Both the position numbers and the translations under genes were made by a program. The notes under the pieces were generated by a model that searched no databases, was not told where the DNA came from, and saw nothing but the letters and a program-made list of their open reading frames with translations. Positions 9,144 to 21,500 of a stretch of DNA of 64,000 nt are shown here, one piece after another; positions within the stretch are counted from its first letter, which is position 1; each line of letters starts with the position of its first letter. The DNA is from Basidiobolus meristosporus CBS 931.73 (taxonomy: Eukaryota > Basidiobolomycota > Basidiobolomycetes > Basidiobolales > Basidiobolaceae): assembly GCA_002104905.1 (NCBI GenBank), contig MCFE01000051.1, positions 1 through 64,000 of the forward strand, written 5' to 3'.

Positions 9144-11814
9144 GATTTACAAAAGATAACGGTTGAGAGATACTTCTAAACGATCGAAGAAACCAGCAAG
9201 CAAAGGCTTAGTTTTGAAATTGGTGACGATGAGCCTGGTTGGCAACCATGGCAGCTGACCTGCTTATATAGAGAAATCTCGAGCGCATCCAGGATCTGAT
9301 CAAGGAACAAAACAATCAATAATTCGCATGATAAAAGCCTACACATGCTGATAAAAACACATTGGTTTCAATATCAAACGTGTATTTCAGCTCGATATGT
9401 GGGAGAAAGTTCGGATACCCTGGTAAATCTGGACAAACCTCCCCCCTCCTATCCGCCCATATTCATCTAGGTCTCATTCAGTACTGACCTGTCTTATCTA
9501 TCCGTTTATTTATACTCCATTCTATTTGGAGCTACTCTGTGCCTGGCATCGGTTGATCATTTAGCTTGGCAGCGCTCTGATTGGCCAAGAGGCAAGGAAT
9601 ATCGGATATATCTTACTGACCCTGATTCCAGATATGGAGCAGTGTAATGCATTATGTATAAATTAAATCAATAAAGCATTTTTGGTATTCCACCAGCAGC
9701 TTAAATGTCAATACAGCGATTTAATAATGATAAGATTTGAAACCGATTCTTTAAAGCATGGTATGAGGGCGGGTATGGGTTTTGTCCGAGGAGTAGCAGC
9801 TTCCAAGGGCTGGTCCGCGTTGCCGTGGCCCTCTCTGTCCTTTTTTACTTTCCCGCTGTTTCATTCATCTTAGAAACAGAAACCAAAACCAGTGAAGCAG
9901 GTAGGACGAAACGGAATAGGAGTCCAAGCCAACAGAGTATGGCTTGTTCGTTGCATAAATTTATTCGTTCAGTAGGTTGAAAATCTCTGGTCTATCAATG
10001 GCGATCAAGAAACCATGTTTCTCCCTTGTTAGAGAGACAGGCAATGCACTCGTCTAAGACGACATCACCCACTCCAACGGGAATGATCAGGTTTGCCTAA
10101 ATAATGGCATTATTCAAGACACCGCCTATGATTTCATGGAAGAGCTAGATATCTCTACTCGGGGGATTTCATTCGCTAGTGCGGATATAACGGCTGGCTG
10201 GTATACGGTGCCACAACTAGTAATGCATGCAATACTTCATTATTTATGGGAATCTCCCAAATCGGAACTAGCCTTGACTAGATTCTCTCGCAACGCACAA
10301 GGTTAGATGGGAAAGTGAGTGTGCAACCATTCCGCCTGGCTGCACTTGATATTATGAAATTGTGACGCAAATAACTGCCTACTCTAAGTAATGCATGCCA
10401 TAATGAAATTTACTGGGTGATAACGGGTATACTTCCGGTCAATGTCACAATTAGAGGCGATCTGGATCAGCATTGTTGACATCGGATTGTACAATCGATG
10501 ATAGATTGTGGATATTTTTAACCACGGAACCACATCAAACCTAAGCCGCATTGAATACCCGCACTGAATACCCGCATTGTATCCTTTGAAGCTCCACAAT
10601 AAGGTTTGTTCCCTCAGGCATCTCTCCGGTCCACTGGAATTGACCATATCGGCTCTGATACCTAGTTGCAAGTGGCTTAGCCAGCTGGTATGATTCCTTG
10701 CAGTTGGATAATGCTGATTGTTGCTTGTAATGAGGGCGTGTGTGTATTACCAGTAGTACGAAATAATTACAGTTTCTTCAAGAGATTTGTACAGGTGGGT
10801 TAATAGGCTTTGTGTAGTACAGTTTTTAATTACTGGGGGCTAGTGTCATTATTACAACTGATCTTCATTGCTCCCCGTTACTTGTACAATAAAGGGAGGT
10901 CGTCATTGTATAACCTGCTTGGTCAGGCTAGGAGGGTTTTGAGGTTGATTTCCAGCTTTTTAAAGGCCTGAGAACGCCACCGCTCAACCTGCTGGATATC
11001 CGTATTGTTGCCAATTAATTGCTGGCATTGTTATTGGAAAATATCGGAATCTTTCTGTGCACCCGTCATTGGTTACTCAAGGAGATGACTGTTCTGTGAT
11101 TAAGCGCCTCCTAAAACATCAACACAGCATTGAACCATCCTCATCCTTGAAGTACTTTCAGACTAGATGGTCAACCAGGCCCTTGGGAAGCTAAATAGGA
11201 GCACTGGGTGACCTACCTGGAACTTTCTAAAAATGAACCTCGGATATCCAGGAATAGGATTTAACAAGTCATCCCTTTCCGGACGAATCCGGAGGGCGTA
11301 TAGCCGACATGCTATCAAATAAAGTCGAGGATTAGCCGCCGAAGTCTGTGTGGCTTCTCAGACTTAACAGCTCATCACTTGGTTTTATAGAGGAATGTGT
11401 GCTGATGTGGGGTAGCTGTAGGGTGTGGGGTAGTGAGATCCTTGACTTGCCAGTCTCTAAGCGCTAGCCATGGTTCGCCCAGTCTCCTCATATCAGTGGC
11501 TCAGTCTAGGTTGGCGTACATCCAATAGAGCATCTAGAATTCACTCAGGCCGTCAAAGGCCCAAAACCGAGTCCATCAAACCACGTTCCATAAAATCAGC
11601 TGATGATCTTCATCCCGCCACTATTTCCTCAGAATACATGGATGCCACCAAGATGCCACCATTTTGCCTCGGATTACATGGATTTATTATACGATATGTA
11701 GTAGTCAGTGAAGAGGGGGGAAAGAGGGTAGGAGGATTGGTCGAAATGAACATATAGAGTAGGACCCAGTCAGACTTTAGATGTACACTACACTGGCCTT
11801 TACCTACGGAGAAA
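9144..11814. other. 2.7-kb region without a supported gene
   Basis: This is by far the longest non-coding stretch in the gene-dense arm. The first part is likely the 5' region of the bZIP gene. Open frames at 9682-9873 (+), 10384-10671 (-) and 11470-11757 (+) are short, have no motif I recognise and overlap repetitive or low-quality coding stretches. A 102-codon frame with one internal stop at 9998-10306 is listed separately. CpG is normal here, unlike the transposon arm, so this does not look like old methylated repeat DNA. Confidence 0.5.
9998..10306 (+). pseudogene. Possible broken small ORF with one in-frame stop
   Basis: ATG at 9998 opens a frame that meets TAA at 10055-10057 after 19 codons, then stays open in the same frame for 82 more codons to TAG at 10304-10306. 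The second part contains DTAYDFMEELDISTRG and TAGWYTVPQLVMHAILHY, which look protein-like in composition. I recognise no family. It could be a decayed gene, an exon of a larger gene or chance. Confidence 0.2.
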
Positions 11815-12252
11815 CTAACCGCCGTGAAGGGTAGAGATGAAGACGATCTCATCATTATTTTGAAGTTGATACTCCAGCTCACCCTCCAACTCCCAATCGG
11901 CATCGTTCACCAAAACGAGAATGCCTGGGCGACTGTTCAAATAAGTGAGTTTTTACATAGTGTTTGAGGTATTCTGCGGGCATACTTACACAGTGTTCCC
12001 ACTAACAAAAAGCTCGGGTCTTTCGGCAAGTACATTCTCCTTGATGTACGCAATGAGGTCCTCTAGGTTGGTGGGTTGTCCCTTAGCATTGACTGCCCCA
12101 ATCTCAACAACCTTCTCCTTCTCGTTGTTGAACAACAGCTCCATGCCACCGCTAAGGATCATTCACTGTTAGCAACCAATAGTGGTACTTTTGACTTGAA
12201 ATATACGCAAAAGGACCAAATACCTGAATTGTAGGTTTATCTTGAGACTCAT
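11815..12252 (-). CDS. URM1: Ubiquitin-related modifier 1
   Basis: Sulfur carrier for tRNA wobble-uridine 2-thiolation and a protein modifier. The minus-strand gene has three exons. Exon 1 ([12 protein letters not shown] at 12252) ends at GTATTT and splices to [13 protein letters not shown]. That exon runs to LFVSGNTV and splices to [18 protein letters not shown]. The protein ends [12 protein letters not shown]. Assembled length is 102 residues, typical for Urm1. The C-terminal Gly-Gly, needed for thiocarboxylate formation by the Uba4 E1, is intact and directly precedes the stop at 11815. The gene is head-to-head with the mitochondrial reductase, 226 bp apart. Confidence 0.94.
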
Positions 12253-12478
12253 CTTTCGTTATGTCTCTTGAACGTTCACGAGAAGTCCTACACAAACCAG
12301 CCTGACCGCACCTACTTATTCCAGAATATTTTTTCATTGGAAAAAAAAAGTTCACCATGCTTCGGAGGATTTTGATCAGATGCGATTTATCCAAATATCT
12401 CGGAAATTTTGGTTTATTACTCAATTTGAGGTTTAGTACTGCAAATTGCCAGCAAGGTTAGGTGAAGAATAGTTTTCC
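12253..12478. promoter_or_regulatory. Bidirectional promoter, URM1 / OAR1
   Basis: 226 bp between the two start codons, on opposite strands. No TATA box is obvious. A poly-A run on the + strand near 12340 is the only marked composition feature. Confidence 0.4.
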
Positions 12479-13705
12479 ATGTCGGGTATGGGTCCACACA
12501 ACTTCAAAGCAACTTGCTGTATATACTCATCGATTCATTAAACACCCCAGTTATTAAAAGCGGTTCTGTGGTGGTGACCGGCGGTACTCGCGGTATCGGA
12601 TTGAGCATAGCAAGGTCATTTGCCTCGCAAGGAAATCAAGTGTTCGTTTTGTCAAGAAATACCCAAGCTGTCAACAGAGTTGCGACCGAGTTGGGAGAGA
12701 TAAACAGTACGGTGGAGCATGTTGGGCTTGTTTGTGATGTCAGCCGGGTGGAGGAGGTGGAGAGTGCGTGCAAAGTACTGGTCTCGGCTCAACAAATTAA
12801 ATATTCGGAAGCGGCGATTAAAACCAAAATTTCTAGGAAATCTCAGCTAAAGGAGCGGTAAAATGCTTGATTAATGCGGCTGGTAAGTAGGCTATTCCTG
12901 CGCTCTCAAACGTGGCCCTCTTTGATGGTGAGTGCCTAGGAATATCCCACGACGGGCTGCTTGCTCGTGTTCGTCAGTCAGATATAGATGCCATACTGAA
13001 TACGAATCTGGTCGGAGCCATCAATATGTCCAAATATTTGTTGAGACCGCTGCTGAAGTCTCGCGAAGGTAACTATCACTTTGCACACTAGTGTATTGCA
13101 TTACAGCCACTTAGCTATTTGTTACAAGGCTGCATCATCAACTTGTCGAGCGTTGTTGGGCTCTCGGGAAATGTTGGTCAATCAGTCTACAGCGCTTCTA
13201 AAGCCGGGCTCATAGGTAGCGTTGGATCAATCGAGGTCTTTAGCGTGTATTCGCCTAATGTGAGAAACATTCCACCCCAGGCTTCACCAAATCATTGGCA
13301 AAGGAGCTGGCACCTAAAAACATACGTGTCAATGCGATCGCGCCGGGTTTCATCGACACAGACATGACTAGTGGTGAGTGAATTGGCCCCTTCCACACAG
13401 TGGATGTAGTTGTTTATTCTCTTTTGTAACATCAGGGATTTCCGAAGTAAGCAAGCTAGACTTGATTGAGCGAATTGCTCTGAGAAGGTTCGGGGCACCT
13501 GAGGTACCAAGGGTTTTGATGAATTCTCTCGAGCTTCTTCTGACATCAAATGTGTAGGAAATTGCCGACGCAGCCATGTTTTTGGCACAAGCAAAATACA
13601 TTACTGGCCAGGTAATATACTTGTGCTTCCCCTTCACCTAGCCTATCGAACTTACAGTGCTCTATCTTATAGACGTTGGTGGTGGACGGAGGAATGTCTT
13701 TGTGA
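12479..13705 (+). CDS. OAR1: Mitochondrial-type 3-oxoacyl-[ACP] reductase (FabG/OAR1-like SDR)
   Basis: Short-chain dehydrogenase that would carry out the NADPH-dependent reduction step of type II (mitochondrial) fatty-acid synthesis. Exon 1 is only 7 nt (ATGTCGG, 12479-12485). After intron 12486-12550 the frame reads [20 protein letters not shown], giving the Rossmann TGGTRGIG. Further exons carry [13 protein letters not shown] (NAAG motif), the active-site segment [13 protein letters not shown] with VYSASKAG (Ser, Tyr-x-x-x-Lys), then [19 protein letters not shown], and finally ITGQTLVVDGG with a stop at 13705. The PG and GG motifs are typical of FabG. No clear mitochondrial presequence is visible, so location is inferred from the family. 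At least six introns. Confidence 0.85.
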
Positions 13706-14290
13706 TCATATAAAGTATTGTACCATATTCGTATCTCACACGTAAACAAACCTCTTACATCCAGGCGGATGTTGTTTGCTGAAATAAAGCTTCGAGTCGC
13801 AGAGGCCATCTTCTGTCCATTTCTACATAAACCTAGCGGAGTGCACTCGGACCTGGTTAGCCTAGAATCAGGAAGTATTGCTTTATTTATCAGTTAATAA
13901 TACGCAAATGATATCATCAACAAAGCCCACTAGAATCATAAAAAGAGAGTTCATTAAAGAGTAAACGTCAAGAGGTATAAACTAAAGTTACCCAAACTCA
14001 GAGCCATGGATAGGGCCAAGAGGATGCGTGCTGTAATTCTATATACAGAACATCAAGTGCTCTGATGCTACAGCGTCGTAGCTCAGAACAACACAATGTG
14101 ATGGTGAGGAAAGGCCTGTGCTTTTCATGTTCCGTACTCGTCTTAAACACGCCCTGGTCATGAGGTCACCAGGACTTTGTTAAAGAGCCACGGTTGATGG
14201 TTCTGAAAAAACTTCTAGTAAACCCTTGAAGTAGTATTAACAGTTGGTTAGAAATAATGATGTAGGTGAAAGGTCGTTCTTACAACACAT
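13706..14290. other. Convergent intergenic region
   Basis: 585 bp between the OAR1 stop (+) and the stop of the zinc-finger gene (-). Nothing recognisable beyond AT-rich presumed 3' UTRs. Confidence 0.5.
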
Positions 14291-14929
14291 TCAAGCGATT
14301 GTGTTCTCTATAGTGTAGTTTAGATCATCCAAGATGTTCGTAAAGTTTGAATCATACTCTGGAAGATCAAATTGAGTCGACGAATTTAATAACTGTTCGA
14401 TATCTTCTAGAGAATATGAACTATTGGCACCTGCAGCTCTATGGCTTTCACCGCAATTGCCGAGTAAAGGAAGCGGTTGGTCAGGCGACATGATTTTTTC
14501 GAGGTCTGCTAAAAGGCAGTGTGTGTTGTCTAGATTGGAGGTTGCTGAGGCGCTCGTAAGTGGGACGGGGTTTTTTGTTGATTGCTGTGGTTCGGCAATC
14601 TTGGGTGTAGTTTTTCGTTTCGAAACCTTAGTCTTACTTGAATCGGGTGAGGTGGCTTTACGTTTTTTGATTTTCTTGGCTTCGGCAGGGAGTGAACGAT
14701 CCCCTATGAGGCAGTCGTCAAACTCCGCAGTACTGAACGGAAAAGAGCACTAAAATGTGGACGTTGATGAGAAAAGCGAACAAGCGAAGTAAGCTGCCAA
14801 GGAAGAGCACGGTACCTTTGGATTTTCACACATAAAGAAATCAAACTCGAAACTTAGCCGCTGCTTCACAACTTTCTGTGAGCAAAGAGGACATTCCTCC
14901 AACGGAGGTGTGCATTGGGCAGAACTCAT
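14291..14929 (-). CDS. Small zinc-finger protein with CPLC...CENPKC motif
   Basis: Two exons (14929-14816 and 14749-14291, intron 66 nt) encode 190 residues. The N-terminus has a four-cysteine module: ECPLCSQKV (C-x2-C), then FFMCENPKCSFPF (C-x4-C). The intron sits exactly between CENPK and the last Cys. The CENPxCxxP form is also seen at the N-terminus of the SUMO protease USPL1 and other eukaryotic proteins. The middle is a basic patch (AEAKKIKKRKAT, KTKVSKRKT) that could be a nuclear signal. The C-terminus is acidic (DIEQLLNSSTQFDLPEYDS). It may be a nuclear adaptor or DNA-linked protein; no enzyme domain is present and the function is unknown. Confidence 0.65.
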
Positions 14930-15196
14930 TTTCCAAGCGTAGAGGTAGTCAGGAAGTCGGCTGATGATTTATACGGTCTCAACCGTGGTTAAGTTATACA
15001 TCACTTCATCTGGGAGCTTTTTCTCCCTAAAAAGAAAAAAACAATTGCGGCGTTGATTTAACCTGATCGTAAGAAAATTTGAGCATGTAGCTCGATATGG
15101 CTGGGTTGGGAATGTAGCTTTGAATATGATTTATTGTTCCAATTGTAACAAGTAGCATGGAAACGGGTGAGAATGTCATACAAATCCAAGAAAAAC

Positions 15197-15750
15197 TTAG
15201 TTCTTCTTCTTGGAGACACCAACGGTTCTTCCTCTTCTGCCGGTAGTCTTGGTGTGTTGACCACGAACACGGAGACCCCAGTAGTGACGAAGACCACGAT
15301 GAGCACGGATCTTCTTCATACGCTCCAAATCTTCACGGAACTTGTTGTCGAGACCGTTAGCCAAAACTTGGGTATACTTGCCGTCAACAATGTCCTTTTG
15401 TCTGTTAAGGAACCACTTGGGGATCTTGTATTGAAGAGGGTTTTGGATGATGGTAACGATACGTTCCAACTCTTCGTTGGTCAATTCACCAGCACGCTTG
15501 GTGAGGTCAATATCGGCCTTCTTGCAGACCATGGTAGAGTAACGTCTACCAACACCCTTAATAGAGGTCAAGGCAAAGACGACCTTGGTTCTACCGTCGA
15601 TGTTGGTGTTGAGAAGACGGAGAATGTGTTGGAATTGGTTCTTATCAGGAACAACGAGAGACTGCGGATGCAAAGGGATTAGTGATCTATCCGTGGGAGA
15701 CGCGCATCCATCCATAAACCGGGACCATGGCGGCCGTGATGACTTACCAT
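15197..15750 (-). CDS. RPS18: 40S ribosomal protein S18 (uS13)
   Basis: Component of the head of the small ribosomal subunit. The first coding exon is just the ATG (15748-15750), followed at once by GTAAGT. After an 86-nt intron (15662-15747) exon 2 encodes [20 protein letters not shown], then [40 protein letters not shown], and the conserved C-terminus [20 protein letters not shown] with a basic tail. Total 155 residues, the usual eukaryotic size. A longer frame that continues upstream to 15850 is intron and UTR sequence. It shares its 5' region with HAUS6 on the other strand. Confidence 0.97.
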
Positions 15751-16118
15751 CTTTAACGTCTACGACACCAAGTAGGGAAAGAAGGCAATAATAAGGATCA
15801 TCATCACCTTTATTCAATGGATTTTTTTTTGCGGGCTGACCGAGGGCCAATAAATTTTAGCTGATGATGCCAATGATGTGAATTGCGCTGGAAGAGTTCG
15901 CGGTGGATGAGCATGGACTTGAGTAAATAATCTATCTGTGCATCAACAATAAACAAATATCAAGTGCTAGGCAGCATTGGTATTTCACTAGACTGCTTGC
16001 TGCTATCCCTCAGACTCTGGGTGCCCCTTCGTTACCAAAGTGGCTATCGAACACACACATATATACATATTCACTCGTATAGCTCTTAGTTTTTGCCCGG
16101 AAATACCCCTTGACAAAC
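15751..16118. promoter_or_regulatory. Bidirectional promoter, RPS18 / HAUS6
   Basis: 368 bp between the two start codons. No motif clear enough to name. AT-rich with several short TATA-like stretches near 16060. Confidence 0.4.
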
Positions 16119-18270
16119 ATGACGACCCGAATTCCTACGAGAAGTAGAGCGACTCAGCAGAAATTAGTCGAGCAAAAAAGGGGGATTTTCTATTCCAACC
16201 TGCTGCTCTTGGAATTCACTCCAGACATTCTTGCTCAGGAGAAGTTCACCATCCATAAAGATATGTTTGCTGCCTCTGGCGTGGTTGGAAAACCCCCGGC
16301 TGGCCCCAAAGTAACAGAGAAGGTGCTCTGGTTTTTATTCGATAAGCTCGATAGAGAAGAAACCCGTAAGGTAATACCTCTCGATACCGTTCGAAAGCAG
16401 ATCCCAGCTCAATTTACTCTCCCCTTCAGAGATTCAAGGAGAGTTGGCCAGTCGAAGACCGTAAACAAGCTCGCGATTTTCGAAACGTGGCCTTCAAATG
16501 GCTGGAGCAACTGAAGAAAGATGGATTAATATGCGTCGGGTATCCGGTTAGAAGGTCATATTTAGATGAGGGCAGAGGCGAACGGTAATAGAGAATTGTT
16601 CGATAAATTGAGGTGACAGCAGTTATTGATCGATGTTGCTTGTCTGCAGATTTGAGAACATCTTATTTTCATTATCCAACCACATTCTTAGAACTGTCAT
16701 GGAGAAAGACGCCAAGCTGCGCCCCAAAAGTAAGAGCGCTCTTGGTTCAAGCACGAATATTTCCATTTCTAACCTGGCTCCATCAGTTTCCAGCATTAAT
16801 AGCGACGCATTGAGAAGGCTTGGGACTGACACGTTGAAGAAGACACTCAAAGTAAGCACCGACTCTTGCCGCATGTCTAGAAACTTAATGACTGACTAGT
16901 AACTCGGTAGCATCACATAAAAAAGCAAATCGATACTTTTTTGAGCAATGCACAGGAGAGAGTGAAGATCCAAGAGCATTGGTCCGAAAACTCGAGAAGC
17001 TTAACCGCCTCTTTCGAGGAGATCGTTACGGAGCAGGTAGAATGGACCCGAGTCTTCGCCCATAGCGACAGTCGCTAATTTAGATGGACATCATATAGGA
17101 GGAGCTGAATAAACTCAAACTTCGTTTGAGTCAGAAAGATATCCAACCTGTACTCTCTATAGAGTCACCTCTAGCCAAATCCGAGAAGGTCCGTGTACAA
17201 CAAGCTAGAGACTCTTGGGAGAAATCCATAGGATGGATTGAGGAGAACTACAAGCAGATGGGTATAACGACATGGTCTTGTGGGATTTTCATCATCCAGG
17301 TCGTTAACTGAATTGTTTATTGTAAATCCAGAGAGCATCAACAACATGCTGACGAACTTCGAAAGTAAACCCAGACTTGAAGGTAGCTTGTCCGCATTCA
17401 ATCTCCCGACCCCGGTGTTCCAGCTACTGGAGGAGGATGTCAGAAACGTAAGAGCCAGATACAACTCTGCTTTTCATTACCTTTAGCTCAATCCGTATTT
17501 TCAGAACAACGTGAATCCTTTCAAAGATCGCCGTTTGGATCTCATTGCAATGATGAAACTTTGGCGAATGTCGATTGAAGTCATGGGGCATACATTTGGT
17601 TCCAAGGGCAATGGGGGCAATCAGAGTCTACTTCTACCAAACAGTAAGGCGATGAGCACCTCAAAAATATCCCAATTCCCCGATCTTTCGCGCCTGCTGC
17701 AACAAGCGGAGCCATCGGTGTCCAAGCAAATCCAACAGCTCCGCAGCATCATCACACTCAAGCAGAGTTTGCAAACCCAGCTGACGGAGTGCAAAGAATA
17801 TGTTTCTGAGGCACGACAAAGGCCCGAGCCTCAAAACCCCCTAATAGACAAACAGGCGTGGATGAAGCAATTCAATATCGGTGGAAGTAAGATTCCGTCA
17901 GACCTTGCTAGTCTCGAGGCCAGAAACCGCCGCACACTGAATCTACAACCGTTGATTAGTCTGCGCGAGGAGCATCGGACATCAAACGAGGACAGACGCC
18001 AGGAAATCAGAGAGAAAGTTCGCAAGTTCTTGGAGGACGAGTATAACAAGGAAAGGGAACTATCGGATTTAGCGGCAGGCACCACGCTACTTGCGACACG
18101 TGCCGAATCCTCTAGTAACTCGCATACACGACGAATCCCCATCCAGGGCCTGGATATTCTTCTGGACCAGGTTAGTGCTGTGTTGCTGGTTTTGTGTGGC
18201 TCTTTCTAATGCATCTATCCATTTTCTATAGCTGACTCAGTTTGTGCTCCAAGCAGGGGCCGATCATTGA
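16119..18270 (+). CDS. HAUS6: Augmin complex subunit HAUS6
   Basis: Augmin recruits gamma-tubulin complexes to existing microtubules to branch spindle microtubules. ATG at 16119 (MTTRIPTRSRA). The N-terminal domain matches the HAUS6_N pattern: FYSNLLLLEFTPDI, KVLWFLFDKLD, then after an intron WPVEDRKQARDFRNVAFKWL. Next comes FENILFSLSNHIL, then helical segments with coiled-coil character (KIQEHWSENSRSL, EELNKLKLRLSQKD, SWEKSIGWIEENYKQM). The C-terminal half contains LIAMMKLWRMSIEVMG, a glutamine-rich stretch and a long charged helix (EIREKVRKFLEDEYNKEREL). It ends LTQFVLQAGADH at 18270 after a last small intron. About seven introns. The N-terminal signature is the main support; the C-terminal part is family-consistent but weakly conserved. 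Confidence 0.82.
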
Positions 18271-18514
18271 AGTTTTGACCATTACTGACGAATATTGTAC
18301 AATAAATATAATTTCATCCACCTTGATTTGCTATAAGCAGCATTTAATCAAAACGCCCATTCTAAGTGAACTACTAAACCTCAAAGATTCGTGAAATTCC
18401 CTCTCGCCCTACAATAATATCGAAATCTCCTTTCCAAAAATAGAGTGAGGAAGCGGAAGCATAGATCTCTACTTCTAATCTGCTTGAAGTGGAAAAACAA
18501 AACGTAGAAGTTTG

Positions 18515-21500
18515 ATGGAGTCGACAGATTCTTCAAAAAGTTTTGACCAGAGTCAGTACTCGGGGGAGGGGACAAGCGCGTCGGCCGCCACCTCGACATT
18601 TTCTCCTTCGGCTGATTCTTTTCTCGCACTTTTGAATGAGGAGAATCCAGACATAGAACGTTTGCTTAGCACAGATATAGGAACTCCCGATCTCACCGTG
18701 AGTAACTCACCAGCAGACAGCTCTCTACACGGCGCTGAAGAGCTTTCGGATATTTCATTCCAGACTGGATTAGCTCCAAACGAACAAGAAGGCCACGATC
18801 CCGACAACTTATCACATTCTGAATTATCAGACGAAGAGTTTGAAATCCCGGGAGCAGTGAGGTATTTCTATATACCATAGAGCTCTGTTTATATCGGATG
18901 AATTGTAACCTTGTTATCGATCAACTTTTGTTGATAGTCGATGGATGACTGCGGCTCAAGCTTCGGGCGGTAACCTCACAGGACAAGAGAATTTCCCCGA
19001 GAATTGGGAGGACGTGGATAGTGCAATCCAGGAGTTTCGTAACGACTTGAAAGTATCGACCGGTATTGGGAAAGTGAAACGGGAGGTATTACACATTTTC
19101 TGGCATCCGATACCATGGAATATCCACTAACGCGGTAAATTTAACGCAGGGCAAGCGTGGCCGGACGCGAAAAGATCCCAACCTAACGCCAGAAATCCAA
19201 AGAATGCTTGGCGAAGCTAATTTGTTGTACGTTGAGAAGAAATACACAGAGGCAATCTCGACTTTGCAAGAAATAATTCGACTCTCTCCCAACGTCCACA
19301 AGGCTTGGTTTACCCTTGGTATGATACAGGAGGAATTGGGAAATGAGGACAAAGCACTTCAATTATACCTGGTAGCGGCGCACTTGACTTTGAAGGATGG
19401 GGCGCTTTGGAAGAGATTGGGCTTGATGTCGAAGTATGGAAGTTCTCCATGTGGATTTGTACATATTCTTTTTAACGAAATCATCTGCTCACAGAAAACA
19501 AGGCGCGATACAGCAGGCTATCTATTGTTTTTCACGCGCAATCAGCGCCGACTATCACGACGTCGATGCTATCTGGGATCGATCGTTCCTCTACGCAGAT
19601 TCTGGACAGCTCAGAAAGGTTTGCGTGGCATTTTTGGTGAACCGATAGACGTTGGATAATAATAGGCATTTTTTCAGGCAATAGAAGGGTACAAAAGCAT
19701 TCTTCAGTATGTTCCGTATCATATGAATGTGATTCGAGAGCTTACAAGGATATACATCCAAATTAACGATCTGAACTCGGCAATCTCCTTCTTCGAAGAG
19801 GCATTATCCCATTACTTGCAGCGAGAATCCCCTCAATCTATCCATTCCCCCATCACTCTTAATAACGCCGCAGATATATTTGGTTTTGACTATTCGGATC
19901 TTAATATCATGGTCGAGTTGTACATGATGATGGGCGATTTCGAAAAGGCAATCAAATCCCTGAAACGCGGTGTTCGAAAGCTTCATGGACGTGATAAAGA
20001 AGTTTGGTGGGATACTGTGGAAGACGACCGCGAGTTCGACGACACCCCCAACTCTAGTATAGCGCCGATTTTGCCGTTAGAGCTACGGGCGAAATTGGGT
20101 GAATGCCGTTTGATGCTAGGCCAAGTGGATCAAGCCAAGGTACGTGTATATTGAGTTTACCTGAATCCAGATAAATGTAAGCTGACCTAGACTTTCCTGA
20201 AGATTCATTTCAGATATTTATTCAGTAACTCCATTGAGAAATACGCTGATCTGTATCACGAAGTGGCTGAAACATATATGGAGAAAAGAATGTTTGAAGA
20301 AGCTCTCGCTGTTTATGAAGAAATAATAAATCATGAAGTGGTATGGTTTCGTGTTATCACCAATGAAGTAATGTTCGTGCGTACTGATCCGAGTTTGTAG
20401 ACTGATGGTCCTATAGCCTGGGTCCAAATGGCCATCTGCCATCGCGAACTAGGAAATTTAGATAGCGCGGTTGAGCTTTACACTGCAGGTACTAATGGCA
20501 CACCTTATTTCTTCACGAATGACTGCCGAAATTCACTGTTTAAATTGTAGCTGTCGAGGCTATACCTGAGGATCTGGATAACAAGATCGCCCTCGCTGAG
20601 ATTTATGAGGAGCTGGGAGAGGAAGAAAGAGCACTTGAGCTTGTGATCGAAGGTATTACTTATGGGACCGATCACATCGCGCCAGATTTCTAATCCATTC
20701 GATTAGTTGACGAGGCCCGAAAAGCCGCACGCACCCTGGCTTCCCTGTCGGAAAACAAGGAGCAGGAACCCGAGGCTATCGAAAATCCAGCTATCAACAA
20801 TTTCTCGATATTTAATGTCGAATCAAGTAGATGGGAAGCATTAAAAGCGAAAAATGCAGCTACTCGTGCAGCTCGACTTCAGCAGGAGCAGGAGGCCGAG
20901 CGAGATACCAAAATCAAATTCCAAAAGCTGGGCTTGCTAATGAGTAGACTTGCTATAGACGAAAAAGCCAGAGTAACATCGTGTTTTCACAACAATGTAT
21001 TGGTGCTTGATCTGACTTTTAAACTTCACCTTGTGCTTACCAGAATGAATATTTTGATACCGCCCAATGCTTATTCGATGACTTCCGTGATACAAAAGCT
21101 TTCTACCCATCGGATCGAGTTCGTGTGCACTGGGTTTTCTATGAGAAGTTCTCTTTTAATAACGCAACCATATATCCTTAGATGAAACGGTTCACCGGCT
21201 TTCGTGATCGCGTTAAATGGGCCACCCTCGATGAGCAAGTCAGATTTATGGTTGCTAGACTGAAGCACTCCACGGGTAAGAGTTTCTACAATCATTCATT
21301 ATTTCACGTACTTACGTCTCGATCCATAGCGACTGATGGGTCTCAATTCAATACCAATCCCCCTAGACTTGGCTCCCAAGCAAACGGTACATGAAAACCA
21401 CTACGTCTGTTCGTATCAAGTTCATTCAATTTACCTTCTTCTCACAAGGCGTAAATGAAAGCGAGGATGAAAAAACAATTCCCACAAGCTTCCGGAGCTT

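Noticed and set aside
10384-10671. 95-codon minus-strand frame in the 2.7-kb gap
   Set aside because: No recognisable motif; contains a short direct repeat and unconvincing composition. Left as intergenic.
11470-11757. 95-codon plus-strand frame downstream of URM1
   Set aside because: No domain; likely 3' flank of URM1 read from the other strand.
15167-15791. Long plus-strand frames opposite RPS18
   Set aside because: Antisense shadows of a codon-biased ribosomal protein gene.
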